From positions 3,216,001-3,280,000 of the forward strand of contig NZ_CP143867.1 of assembly GCF_036416795.1 (NCBI RefSeq): a stretch of DNA of 64,000 bases. The letters run 5' to 3'. This DNA comes from Bacteroides sp. MSB163. Lineage in GTDB: Bacteria > Bacteroidota > Bacteroidia > Bacteroidales > Bacteroidaceae. The translations under genes were made by a program, and so were the position numbers. Shown piece after piece: positions 9,257 through 17,608 of this stretch (position 1 is its first letter; each line of letters begins with the position of its first letter). The notes under the pieces are model-generated. The model had not been told where the DNA came from. It made no database searches and was given only the letters and a program-made list of their open reading frames with translations.

Positions 9257-11215
9257 ATGAAATATCTGAATAATATAAAATTAAGTTTGGTGGCTGCCGT
9301 ATTTGTATGCACCGGAACAGTCTTTACTGGCTGTGAAGATGATCTTACAATAAGTGGGTCTACTGACAAGTTAGAGACTGTGGACGGTGTATATGGCTAT
9401 GTAAGGTCTGCAGCCGGAGCGCGTGAACTCACTCCAATTACTCTATTTGGAGATAAAGCGGGAACAGGACATCTTTTCTTTGAGCTGACTAAGGTAGCAG
9501 AGCAGGATGTTGCGGTGACTTTCAAAATAGACAAAGATGCTTTGGAAGCATATAATGAGGCCAATAATACATCTTACGAAATGTATCCGGTTGATAAATT
9601 GGGTTTAGCTAATGGTGGTAAGATTACAGTGAAGGCCGGTGAAAAGAAGTCTGCTTCGATGGAATTGAATATCAGTGCGGGAGGCACGATAGGTACAACT
9701 TACGCTGTAGCTATTTCAGCTACAGCAGACGGTGGTGCAACTGTTTCTACCAACAATCAGACATACATTTATTTGGTAAAGCCACAACCTACATATCCTG
9801 TGCGTGGAACTGCTCGTGATGTTAAAACACTTTGTTTTGTAGAGGTGAATAATGAAAATATTCTGAACTGCGGTGAATATACGATGGCTAAGGATGGGAC
9901 TCCTTTCTTTGATGTAGTCAGCATTTTTGCCGCTAATATCAACGTGGATAGTAAAACGGGACGTGCGCATATATTTTGTAATGATCAAGTTTCTTTCTTG
10001 TTGAAGAATGCTGATCAGATTATTCGTCCTTTGCAGGCAAAAGGTATTAAGGTGAATATGACTATACTGGGCAATCACGATGAATCCGGTATGAGTAGTT
10101 TATCTAAGGAAGCTGCCGAAGATTTTGCTAAGGAATTGAAAGCTTATGCTGATATTTATGGTTTGGATGGTTTCGATTTTGACGATGAGTATTCAAATTA
10201 TTCGGAGAATCCAAGTCCGGGGTTTGAAGAGCGTTCCAGTGCAAATTATTGCCGCCTGATGTATGAGTGCCGTAAGATTATGCCTGACAAATTATTAGGT
10301 ATTTATGAATATCTGCTATATGATGCTCCTAACGGTTCTGTGGAGGGCAAAAGTGCAGGTGAATTGGTGGATTATATGTGCTATGGAACTTATCAGAGAT
10401 ATGCGAAAGGGCGTGAGGAAAACTTTGCAGGGCTGCCTAAGTCTAAGTATGGTCCTTATTCATTGAAGATTAACAAAGAATATACTGGTGGTTGGGATAA
10501 CTTTAATCAAGAAACTATTCAGGATTTGAAAGATGCCGGATATGGTTTGCAGGTGTTCTATAATCCTGAACCTGGAATTTTTAGTTACGACCATTACTTC
10601 ACAGCAGTATCTAAAGTGCTGTATGATGACGAAGTAGAGTGGACTGGTAAGTATTATGAAAGAACCGGTTTCAGTACCATTAACGCTACGAGGGCTATTT
10701 ACGAATCCTATCTGGGTGAATGGTCAGTTACTTCCAGCAATTCTTTGTATGTATATGTAGATGAAGAGAATAATCCACGTTGGTGGGATTGGGGTGGTTC
10801 GCAAAAGTTCAACATCCGTATTGAGGAAAAGGAAGCAGGAAAGAGTTATTATGTATATGGCTGGGGTACTTATCCTGAAATTACCAATAAATATCCGTTG
10901 GTAATGGAGTACAATGATTATGACGGGTTTATCTATATTTCTTGTCCGCAAACAATTCATGAAGCAGACGAAGCGGATCCCATCACATGGGAAATGCGTT
11001 TGGGAACATATGGAAAGGTAAATGTCTGGAGTTTCTATGATTATACGAACCCGATCAGCGGATACGTCACTGTAGGCGGAACAGTTATTAATATGACCGG
11101 ACCTGGCAACCGCTGGGGTATTGATCCATGTCATGATGTGGATGGAACATTTGTTCCGCCCCATATGGATGTGAAATATCATATTACAGAAAATTACACA
11201 TTGGTGAAGAACTGA
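9257..11215 (+). CDS. GH18 endo-beta-N-acetylglucosaminidase with N-terminal DUF1735 domain
   Basis: Predicted endoglycosidase that cuts between the two GlcNAc residues of the N-glycan core, releasing the glycan at the cell surface. Start ATG 9257 gives lipobox TVFTGC (Cys26) and the acidic EDD that marks surface lipoproteins; ATG 9248 is a possible alternative three codons upstream. A DUF1735 beta-sandwich (about 35-180) precedes the GH18 barrel. The catalytic signature is intact: DGFDFDDE at residues 304-311, with Glu311 the acid. A further beta-rich C-terminal domain from about residue 495 lies beyond the barrel. Domain plan and PUL position match the Bacteroides thetaiotaomicron high-mannose endoglycosidase BT3987 as I remember it. 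Glycan class (high mannose rather than complex) is inference from the GH92 and GH97 neighbours. Confidence 0.88.
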   Translation: MKYLNNIKLSLVAAVFVCTGTVFTGCEDDLTISGSTDKLETVDGVYGYVRSAAGARELTPITLFGDKAGTGHLFFELTKVAEQDVAVTFKIDKDALEAYNEANNTSYEMYPVDKLGLANGGKITVKAGEKKSASMELNISAGGTIGTTYAVAISATADGGATVSTNNQTYIYLVKPQPTYPVRGTARDVKTLCFVEVNNENILNCGEYTMAKDGTPFFDVVSIFAANINVDSKTGRAHIFCNDQVSFLLKNADQIIRPLQAKGIKVNMTILGNHDESGMSSLSKEAAEDFAKELKAYADIYGLDGFDFDDEYSNYSENPSPGFEERSSANYCRLMYECRKIMPDKLLGIYEYLLYDAPNGSVEGKSAGELVDYMCYGTYQRYAKGREENFAGLPKSKYGPYSLKINKEYTGGWDNFNQETIQDLKDAGYGLQVFYNPEPGIFSYDHYFTAVSKVLYDDEVEWTGKYYERTGFSTINATRAIYESYLGEWSVTSSNSLYVYVDEENNPRWWDWGGSQKFNIRIEEKEAGKSYYVYGWGTYPEITNKYPLVMEYNDYDGFIYISCPQTIHEADEADPITWEMRLGTYGKVNVWSFYDYTNPISGYVTVGGTVINMTGPGNRWGIDPCHDVDGTFVPPHMDVKYHITENYTLVKN

Positions 11216-11241
11216 TAAGATTAGTGTTTAACCTTTGTCAA

Positions 11242-11277
11242 TACGAGCCTTGTCTTGACCTCAGGATGAGGCTCGTA
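11242..11277 (+). terminator. hairpin between GH18 and GH97 genes
   Basis: A 9-bp perfect inverted repeat (TACGAGCCT / AGGCTCGTA) sits in the 76-bp gap. No T-run follows, so it may be a weak or factor-dependent terminator, or a processing site that lowers expression of the two downstream genes. Confidence 0.4.
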
Positions 11278-11291
11278 ATATAATCAGCAGC

Positions 11292-13304
11292 ATGAAACAG
11301 CATCTTATATCATTAGTCCTATTTTTCTCTTTTCTGTTGAGCGGTTGTATGCCTCTCAAACAGGCAGAGGTCACTTCTCCCGATGGGCACATCCGTTTAG
11401 CCTTTGCTTTGGACGGTAATAATAGCATGACTTATCAAGTCAGTGTAGGAGACACCGTCTTCATCACCCCTTCTTTATTAGGTTTCACAGCCAAGGACGG
11501 AGTGAATCTTGCCGAAGGTTTCAAGGTCATAAACACCGACTTCACCACCCATGACGAAACCTGGACCCAACCTTGGGGAGAAAACAAAACCATCCGCAAC
11601 CATTACAACGAAATGGTTGTTCACTTGTCCGATGCGGTAAACACGAAACTGACTTTGCGTTTCCGCATTTTCGATGATGGATTAGGATTTCGCTATGAAT
11701 ATGAAGTTCCCGGAGCTGACAGTATTCTGGTGACAGACGAACTGACTGCGTTCAATATAGCACAGGATGGCACTTCGTGGTCCATACCTGCCAATTCTGA
11801 AACATACGAATTGCTATATCGTACACAGCCTGTCAGCCGGATAGACAATGCCAATACTCCCATGACCTTCAAGACAGGCGGCATATACGCCAGCATCCAC
11901 GAAGCCGCATTGACGGACTTCCCCGAAATGACACTGAAGAATACCGGAGGTTGCCACTTCAAGGCCGAACTGGCTCCCTGGCCCGACGGCATAAAAGCCC
12001 GCATAGCCGGAGGACGTTTTAAAACTCCCTGGCGCACCTTGCAGATTGCCCCGAAAGCAGTGGGACTGATTAACTCAGGACTCATCCTCAACCTGAACGA
12101 ACCGTGTGCACTGGAAACCACGGACTGGATACGTCCGATGAAATATGTGGGCATCTGGTGGGGAATGCATCTGGGCGTGGAAAGCTGGGTCATCAACGAC
12201 CGTCACGGCGCTACCACCGGGAATGCCAAACGATATATTGACTTTGCCGCCGCCAACAACATAGAAGCAGTGATGTACGAAGGCTGGAACGAAGGCTGGG
12301 AAAACTGGGGCGGGACGCAGACATTTGACTACACTAAGCCCTATGCTGATTTCGATATAAAAGAGATAGCCCGCTACGCCCGTGAAAAAGGCGTTGAGAT
12401 TATCGGACACCATGAAACCGGTGGCAACATCCTCAACTACGAGAAGCAGCTGGATAAAGCCTACAAATGGTATGCCGACCTGGGCGTCCATAGTGTGAAG
12501 ACCGGTTATGCCGGCGGACTCCCCAACGGGCACAACCATCACGGGCAATACAACGTGCGCCATTACCGTAAAGTAGTGGAGACCGCCGCTAAATATCATA
12601 CTACGCTCGACGTGCACGAACCTATCAAAGATACGGGTATCCGTCGCACCTATCCCAACATGATGACCCGTGAGGGTGCCCGTGGTATGGAATGGAACGC
12701 CTGGAGTGAAGGTAATCCGCCCGAGCATCATGTGATGCTGCCTTTCACCCGTTTGCTGGCAGGTCCTATGGATTATACGCCCGGCATATTCGACATCATG
12801 TACGAGCGGGCCAAGAAGTCCCCACACCGCAAGCAGTGGAATATGAAGGACAGCAAAGACTGCCGCATCAACACCACATTGGCAAAGCAGATAGCCAATT
12901 GGGTGATACTTTACTCCCCCTTGCAGATGGCGGCGGACATGATCGAGAACTACGAAGGACATCCTGCTTTCCAGTTCTTTCGCGACTTTGATGCCGACTG
13001 TGACTGGTCGGAAGCGCTGGCCGGTGAACCGGGAGAGTTTGTGGTCATTGTCCGTCGAGCAAAAGATAAGTACTTCCTGGGAGCTGCAACGAATGAAGAA
13101 GCGCGTAAAGTGGATGTTAAGTTAGACTTTTTGGAAAAGGGTAGGGTATACCGTGCCTTAATCTATGCCGATGGAGAGGGTGCCGACTGGGAACTTAATC
13201 CTACGGCTTATGAAATCATTGAGAAACTGGTGACTGCCGATGACACCCTGACAGTCTCTATGGCAAGAGGCGGCGGACAAGCCATCAGCTTTATGCCTGC
13301 CTGA
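11292..13304 (+). CDS. GH97 glycoside hydrolase, SusB-type (inverting alpha-glucosidase group)
   Basis: Lipoprotein (lipobox LLSGC, Cys19, then MPLKQ without acidic residues, which suggests a periplasmic-facing anchor). It has the N-terminal beta-sandwich and (beta/alpha)8 barrel of GH97, 670 residues. Three Glu line up with those of SusB in order and spacing: HHETGG (Glu375), DVHEPI (Glu443) and GMEWNAW (Glu467). The SusB set is 439, 508 and 532, so gaps of 68 and 24 against 69 and 24. The retaining galactosidase branch instead uses an Asp nucleophile in a VKVDF-like strand; here that strand reads VKTGY. I therefore predict an inverting alpha-glucoside hydrolase. In an N-glycan PUL a plausible target is the glucose cap on immature high-mannose glycans; this is inference. 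Its DNA looks more GC-rich than the genes before it. Confidence 0.88.
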   Translation: MKQHLISLVLFFSFLLSGCMPLKQAEVTSPDGHIRLAFALDGNNSMTYQVSVGDTVFITPSLLGFTAKDGVNLAEGFKVINTDFTTHDETWTQPWGENKTIRNHYNEMVVHLSDAVNTKLTLRFRIFDDGLGFRYEYEVPGADSILVTDELTAFNIAQDGTSWSIPANSETYELLYRTQPVSRIDNANTPMTFKTGGIYASIHEAALTDFPEMTLKNTGGCHFKAELAPWPDGIKARIAGGRFKTPWRTLQIAPKAVGLINSGLILNLNEPCALETTDWIRPMKYVGIWWGMHLGVESWVINDRHGATTGNAKRYIDFAAANNIEAVMYEGWNEGWENWGGTQTFDYTKPYADFDIKEIARYAREKGVEIIGHHETGGNILNYEKQLDKAYKWYADLGVHSVKTGYAGGLPNGHNHHGQYNVRHYRKVVETAAKYHTTLDVHEPIKDTGIRRTYPNMMTREGARGMEWNAWSEGNPPEHHVMLPFTRLLAGPMDYTPGIFDIMYERAKKSPHRKQWNMKDSKDCRINTTLAKQIANWVILYSPLQMAADMIENYEGHPAFQFFRDFDADCDWSEALAGEPGEFVVIVRRAKDKYFLGAATNEEARKVDVKLDFLEKGRVYRALIYADGEGADWELNPTAYEIIEKLVTADDTLTVSMARGGGQAISFMPA

Positions 13305-13329
13305 CATGAAAACGTAATACAATCAAAAT

Positions 13330-15603
13330 ATGAAGAAGAACATGAAAATCAATTCTATGCTGATGAGCGGTCTTCTTTTGCTGATGTACGGTTGTACGCC
13401 GGCAATGCAGGATTACTCATCCTACGTCAATCCCTTCATCGGTACGGGAGGACACGGGCACACTTATCCGGGGGCGGTGGTGCCTAACGGAATGATTCAA
13501 CCCAGCCCCGACACACGCATTTATCAATGGGACGCTTGTTCCGGTTATTATTATGCTGACTCTACCATCAACGGATTTTCGCATACGCATCTCAGCGGTA
13601 CAGGCTGTGGAGATTATGGTGATGTGTTGCTGATGCCTACCGTGGGCAAGCAGGACTATCATCCGATGGGAGAGGAGAGTCAGCAGATGGCTTATGCTTC
13701 CGCTTTCTCTCACGAGAACGAGACGGCTCAGCCCGGTTATTATTCGGTGTTCCTGGATCGCTATAAAGTGAAGGCTGAACTGACCGCCACCCGGCGTGCG
13801 GCTATCCACCGTTATACTTTCCCGAAAGCGGAAGATGCGGGATTCATCCTTGACCTGGATTACAGTCTGCAACGCCAGACGAATGAAGAAATGGAACTGG
13901 AAGTAATCAGCGACACCGAGATACGCGGGCGTAAGAAGACGGTATATTGGGCTTTCGACCAATACATTAATTTCTATGCCAAGTTCTCCAAACCGTTCAC
14001 CTATACTTTGGTGACCGATTCTATGGCACTGGACGAAGGCGGACCGTTGCTGCCCACGGCTAAAGCATTGTTGCAGTTTCAGACCGGAGCCGGCGAACAA
14101 GTCCTTGTGAAAGTAGGAGTTTCTGCCGTGGATATGGACGGAGCACGCCGGAATGTGGAGGCTGATATACCCGGATGGGACTTTGACAGTGTGCGCAGTG
14201 CCGCCCGCAATTCATGGAACGATTATCTGTCGAAAATAGATATTGAAACCAACGATGATGACCAGCGGATTATGTTCTATACCGCACTTTATCATACGGG
14301 TGTACAACCCAATCTGTTTACGGATGCCGACGGACGCTATCTGGGCATGGACCTGAAGCCCCACCAAGGCAGTGTGAAAAATCCTGTCTACACGGTTTTC
14401 TCTTTGTGGGATACTTTCCGTGCCTATCATCCCCTGATGACGATTATCGATCCGGATTTGAACCAGGCTTTTATCCGTTCGCTCATCCTGAAGCAGCGCG
14501 AAGGCGGCATCTTCCCTATGTGGGAACTTGCAGGCAATTATACCGGAACCATGATTGGCTATCATGCCGCATCCATCATTGCCGATGCCTACACAAAAGG
14601 TTATCGTGATTTTGATGTGCAAGACGCCTACAAAGCCTGCATCCGTGCTGCGGAATATGATACCACCGGCATCCACTGTCCTCCGCTGGTATTGCCTCAT
14701 CTGATGCCGCAAGCCAAATACTGGAAGAACAAGATAGGCTATGTGCCTTGCGATAAAGACAACGAATCGGTGGCCAAAGCATTGGAGTATGCTTATGATG
14801 ACTGGTGCATTTCGCTATTGGCGGAAGCTCTGGGTGATAGACCTAATCAGGAGAAATATGCAGCGTTCGCCAAAGGATACCAGGTTTATTTCGACGCTTC
14901 CACCCGCTTCATGCGCGGACTGGACAGTGAAGGTAACTGGCGCACGCCTTTCAATCCTCGTTCTTCCAATCACCGCAATGATGATTATTGTGAAGGCACC
15001 GCCTGGCAATGGACTTGGTTCGTGCCTCATGATGTGGACGGATTGGTGGATCTTATGGGAGGCCGTGAGGCTTTTATCGGCAAGCTGGACTCTTTGTTCA
15101 TCGCTCCTTCGGCTATGGAAGGTGAATCGGTATCCGTTGACATTTCAGGTCTGATAGGGCAGTATGCGCATGGAAATGAGCCAAGCCACCACATCGCACA
15201 TCTATATAATTATGTCGGTCAGCCTTGGAGAACGCAGGAATTGGTGGACGAAGTGCTTCATACCCTTTACTTCAATGATCCTGACGGCTTGTCGGGCAAC
15301 GAAGACTGTGGGCAGATGTCGGCATGGTTCATTCTCAATTCGATGGGATTCTATCAGGTGTGTCCCGGTAAGCCTGTGTATTCCATTGGCCGGCCGCTGT
15401 TCAATAAGGCAACCATACAACTGAAGGATGGAAAAACTTTCACAGTTGTAGCGCATGGCAACAGTCGCGAAAATAAGTATGTGCAGAAGATGCTTTTGAA
15501 CGGTCGGGAGTTGGTGGAACCTTTCTTCAACCATCAGGATATTGTGGACGGTGGAACGTTAGAGTTGACGATGGGGGATAAACTGGTGATTGAAAAGAAA
15601 TAG
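13330..15603 (+). CDS. GH92 alpha-mannosidase (PUL A)
   Basis: Exo-acting alpha-mannosidase lipoprotein, 757 residues, complete. The lipobox is LMYGC (Cys22) followed by TPAMQ, with no acidic export signal, so a periplasmic location is likely. Family blocks run from NPFIGTGGHGHTYPGAVVPN through FSLWDTFRAYHPL and MWELAGNYTGTMIGYHAAS to YCEGTAWQWTW (probable acid Glu555) and SGNEDCGQMSAW (probable base Asp659). It is a near twin of the GH92 at 26297, differing mostly by conservative changes along the full length. It begins 25 bp after GH97 and probably shares its transcript. Likely removes alpha-mannose from glycans released by the GH18 enzyme; linkage preference cannot be read from sequence. 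Confidence 0.94.
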   Translation: MKKNMKINSMLMSGLLLLMYGCTPAMQDYSSYVNPFIGTGGHGHTYPGAVVPNGMIQPSPDTRIYQWDACSGYYYADSTINGFSHTHLSGTGCGDYGDVLLMPTVGKQDYHPMGEESQQMAYASAFSHENETAQPGYYSVFLDRYKVKAELTATRRAAIHRYTFPKAEDAGFILDLDYSLQRQTNEEMELEVISDTEIRGRKKTVYWAFDQYINFYAKFSKPFTYTLVTDSMALDEGGPLLPTAKALLQFQTGAGEQVLVKVGVSAVDMDGARRNVEADIPGWDFDSVRSAARNSWNDYLSKIDIETNDDDQRIMFYTALYHTGVQPNLFTDADGRYLGMDLKPHQGSVKNPVYTVFSLWDTFRAYHPLMTIIDPDLNQAFIRSLILKQREGGIFPMWELAGNYTGTMIGYHAASIIADAYTKGYRDFDVQDAYKACIRAAEYDTTGIHCPPLVLPHLMPQAKYWKNKIGYVPCDKDNESVAKALEYAYDDWCISLLAEALGDRPNQEKYAAFAKGYQVYFDASTRFMRGLDSEGNWRTPFNPRSSNHRNDDYCEGTAWQWTWFVPHDVDGLVDLMGGREAFIGKLDSLFIAPSAMEGESVSVDISGLIGQYAHGNEPSHHIAHLYNYVGQPWRTQELVDEVLHTLYFNDPDGLSGNEDCGQMSAWFILNSMGFYQVCPGKPVYSIGRPLFNKATIQLKDGKTFTVVAHGNSRENKYVQKMLLNGRELVEPFFNHQDIVDGGTLELTMGDKLVIEKK

Positions 15604-15656
15604 GACGAAAAGAGGTCGTAAGCATTCGGTTTCTTGCACCTCTCTTTGTTTCCTCA

Positions 15657-15709
15657 GCTCTACGTAAAACGCCTGAGATTTTCCAAATCACAGGCGTTTT
15701 ACGTAGAGC
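15657..15709. repeat. long perfect hairpin downstream of GH92
   Basis: Arms of 19 bp (15657-15675 and 15691-15709) are exact reverse complements. After one A:A mismatch the stem continues for 5 bp (GATTT/AAATC) to a 3-nt loop. No T-run follows on either strand, so it is not a classic terminator. It may end transcription of PUL A in another way, or be part of the adjacent insertion-sequence scar. Confidence 0.6.
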
Positions 15710-15794
15710 AGCTCCGTTGTTCATTTCTTCCAGTTAAAAGGTAACAACCCAGAGTAATCATTGCTTTTTTCCATTTCTGTATCCTGCATTCTTA

Positions 15795-16046
15795 TCAGTA
15801 CATCCTCCATCCATTCTTTGGGATTGATTTTATTCTCCTCTCCACCTCATAAAGTTTCTCTATTTCGTCCAACGCATGCTTTGTCCTTGGCGGATCATTT
15901 CCTTTGGCCTCCACGAACTTGCGCTTGACATGCACCCGACAGTACAGGTGTAGTGTTCCCGGGCGGTCATTCTCCAAAGCGGGGTGAGGCGTTTCATCGG
16001 TCATGACATAATAGCTGTTACGGACCAGCTCCTGCAGCTCGTTCAC
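15795..16046 (-). pseudogene. IS66-family transposase remnant
   Basis: An 83-residue fragment reads like the inner part of an IS66 TnpC transposase: VMTDETPHPAL (the DDE-region Asp context), then HVKRKFVEAKG and HALDEIEKLYEVERR, which correspond to the CWAHARRKFFEA and LYxIE blocks. The sequence normally lying between these blocks is missing, and no TnpA, TnpB or full-length TnpC surrounds it. It is a scar of an old insertion, not a functional element. It sits at the junction between the two N-glycan loci. Confidence 0.6.
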
Positions 16047-16204
16047 TTCTTCCTAATTCCGTTCCGGCTAATATTCATTTAAAGAAGCACTTTTTTGCAA
16101 AAAACTTTCGGAAGTATGAAAATGTTACATGATGATATCGGGACGGAATATAGTAAAACCGGCCTGTACCCGCTCAAGAGATAGCTATGGCACAACTTTT
16201 GCAA

Positions 16205-16257
16205 GGCTACACCCTTTTCTATGGATGGTGTGGCCATCACCTCCAAAGGGTGTAGCC
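16205..16257. repeat. inverted repeat GGCTACACCCTTT
   Basis: GGCTACACCCTTT (16205-16217) and its exact reverse complement (16245-16257) flank a 27-nt spacer. A third, imperfect copy (AAAAGGTGTAGTCC) follows near 16267. It lies in the gene-poor scar between the transposase remnant and the sigma gene. Function unknown. Confidence 0.5.
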
Positions 16258-16324
16258 ATCCGGGAGAAAAGGTGTAGTCCTGCCGGAAGAACGGTTTACT
16301 TACACCGGAATTGATGAATGTTAT

Positions 16325-16831
16325 TTGACAAGTAATCCAACATGCAGCTTACAGATTAGACCACGCCTGTTTCCTGGAAGGTTTGTGTACGGTCAGGAGC
16401 TCATTCAGGCGGCTCCATGGGATGGGAAGGAAACCGATGGAGACTTCCTCACGGTGCAGACGATACAAACCTGTACTCAGGCGACGGGATTCCAGATGAT
16501 ATACTCACTGTCGGTGCGATACAGAAGGGACAGTTGACGGCGGGAACGTTCTATAAAGACATGACAGCTCTCTTCCTGCAAGGGGGAACCTGTGTATCGG
16601 AGCACTCTACCACAAAGGCCGTCAATATCTTTGTTGAAATTGGAACAACAGGGATAAAGATAGTAGTGCCAGAAAGGACAGCTACGGAAAAGAACAAGAC
16701 CCAAAGGCAACAGCAAATCCTCAGCAGAACTTATCCCAAGGCTGGAAACAGGGGACCTTATAACGGCGGCCACCGTCAAAAATGAAAAGAATGGAGTCAA
16801 AGTGATTCGGTTCGGAAAGAAGGCTGCGTAG
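16325..16831 (+). pseudogene. possible decayed gene, unrecognised
   Basis: Coding-like stretches occur in all three + frames in succession: residues such as QELIQAAPWDGKETDGDFL from about 16400, then LTAGTFYKDMTALFLQGGT from about 16531, then LETGDLITAATVKNEKNGV ending in FGKKAA and TAG at 16829. Two frameshifts would be needed to join them. I do not recognise the family. It could also be chance open frames in a degraded region, so confidence is low. Apart from the transposase remnant, nothing intact is seen between 15604 and 16859. Confidence 0.25.
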
Positions 16832-16859
16832 CTTGTCACTTATCCGGTGTGTATTCTTC

Positions 16860-17423
16860 TTAAGCTCTTCCGGAAGCGATAAATAAGAGTAGAAGAGGTA
16901 AATAATCCTTCAACTCATTGCGAAGCAATTCTATAGTTCTTTGTTTATAGCGGTTGACAGATTTCACGCTGAGATTCAACTCTTCTGCAATTTCTGCATG
17001 GGTTTTCCCTTTGAAGAAACTTTCGATAAAGACGGTACGGTAATTATCAGGAAGTTTGTTCAGAGTCTCATATAGCATCCGGTAAAGTTCATCCAATGTA
17101 TATACGCTGTCCGCTTCGGTTTCGTAGACAGGAGTCTTTTTGCGGATTATTTCCGCATAATTCCATTCGTACTCCTGATGTTTTAGGAAATTCAGACAAC
17201 TATTTTTTACACACATCTTAATGTAGCCTAATGTGGTATCAGAGTCTGCCTCAAAAGTTTCTATTTTATCCCATAGTGAAGTAAATACGTCGGAAACAAT
17301 ATCTTCTCGTGTTTCTTTATCTTCTATAAATCTTTTTGCATACAGACAGAAAGGTGCGTAATATTCCTCGTAAAGTAGCTTGAAAGCCTGTTCCTTATCA
17401 TGTCTTAGGAAAGATATTTTCAT
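16860..17423 (-). CDS. ECF-type RNA polymerase sigma factor
   Basis: A 187-residue sigma-70 family ECF factor. Region 2 contains REDIVSDVFTSLWDKIE; region 4 contains the helix-turn-helix THAEIAEELNLSVKSVNRY with the following recognition helix. A hydrophobic tail (YLPLLLLFIA) follows, as is common in Bacteroides sigma factors paired with FecR. It is transcribed away from the FecR-like gene at 17609; in many other systems the two are co-directional, so their relative dose may be set by two promoters. By analogy with FecI/FecR/FecA, ligand binding at an STN-bearing SusC releases this sigma to transcribe the glycan locus. Confidence 0.92.
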   Translation of the reverse strand: MKISFLRHDKEQAFKLLYEEYYAPFCLYAKRFIEDKETREDIVSDVFTSLWDKIETFEADSDTTLGYIKMCVKNSCLNFLKHQEYEWNYAEIIRKKTPVYETEADSVYTLDELYRMLYETLNKLPDNYRTVFIESFFKGKTHAEIAEELNLSVKSVNRYKQRTIELLRNELKDYLPLLLLFIASGRA

Positions 17424-17456
17424 ACTAATTAGATTTGTTGAAGCGTTTTAATCGGG

Positions 17457-17464
17457 CAAATATA
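17457..17464 (-). promoter_or_regulatory. candidate -7 element for the sigma gene
   Basis: The - strand reads TATATTTG, an exact match to the Bacteroides -7 consensus TAnnTTTG, 33 bp upstream of the sigma ATG. No convincing -33 TTTG is seen at the usual spacing. Confidence 0.45.
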
Positions 17465-17608
17465 TAATAAGAAAGTAACATAATGCTCTTTTTCTTCTTT
17501 TTTTTGCCGGAATGAAAAAAAATCTCAGTTTGCTTGTCCCTTTTAAAAATCCCAGTTGTATTATATATGTAATTGCAATTATAAATACATTTTTTTTGAA
17601 CAGGAGTT

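Noticed and set aside
12075..12962. 295-residue open frame antisense to GH97
   Set aside because: It lies wholly inside a clear GH97 gene on the other strand and has no recognisable motif; long antisense frames are expected in this more GC-rich gene.
16129..16314. 61-residue frame beside the IS66 remnant
   Set aside because: Its sequence comes from the GGCTACACCC inverted repeats; no protein-like features.
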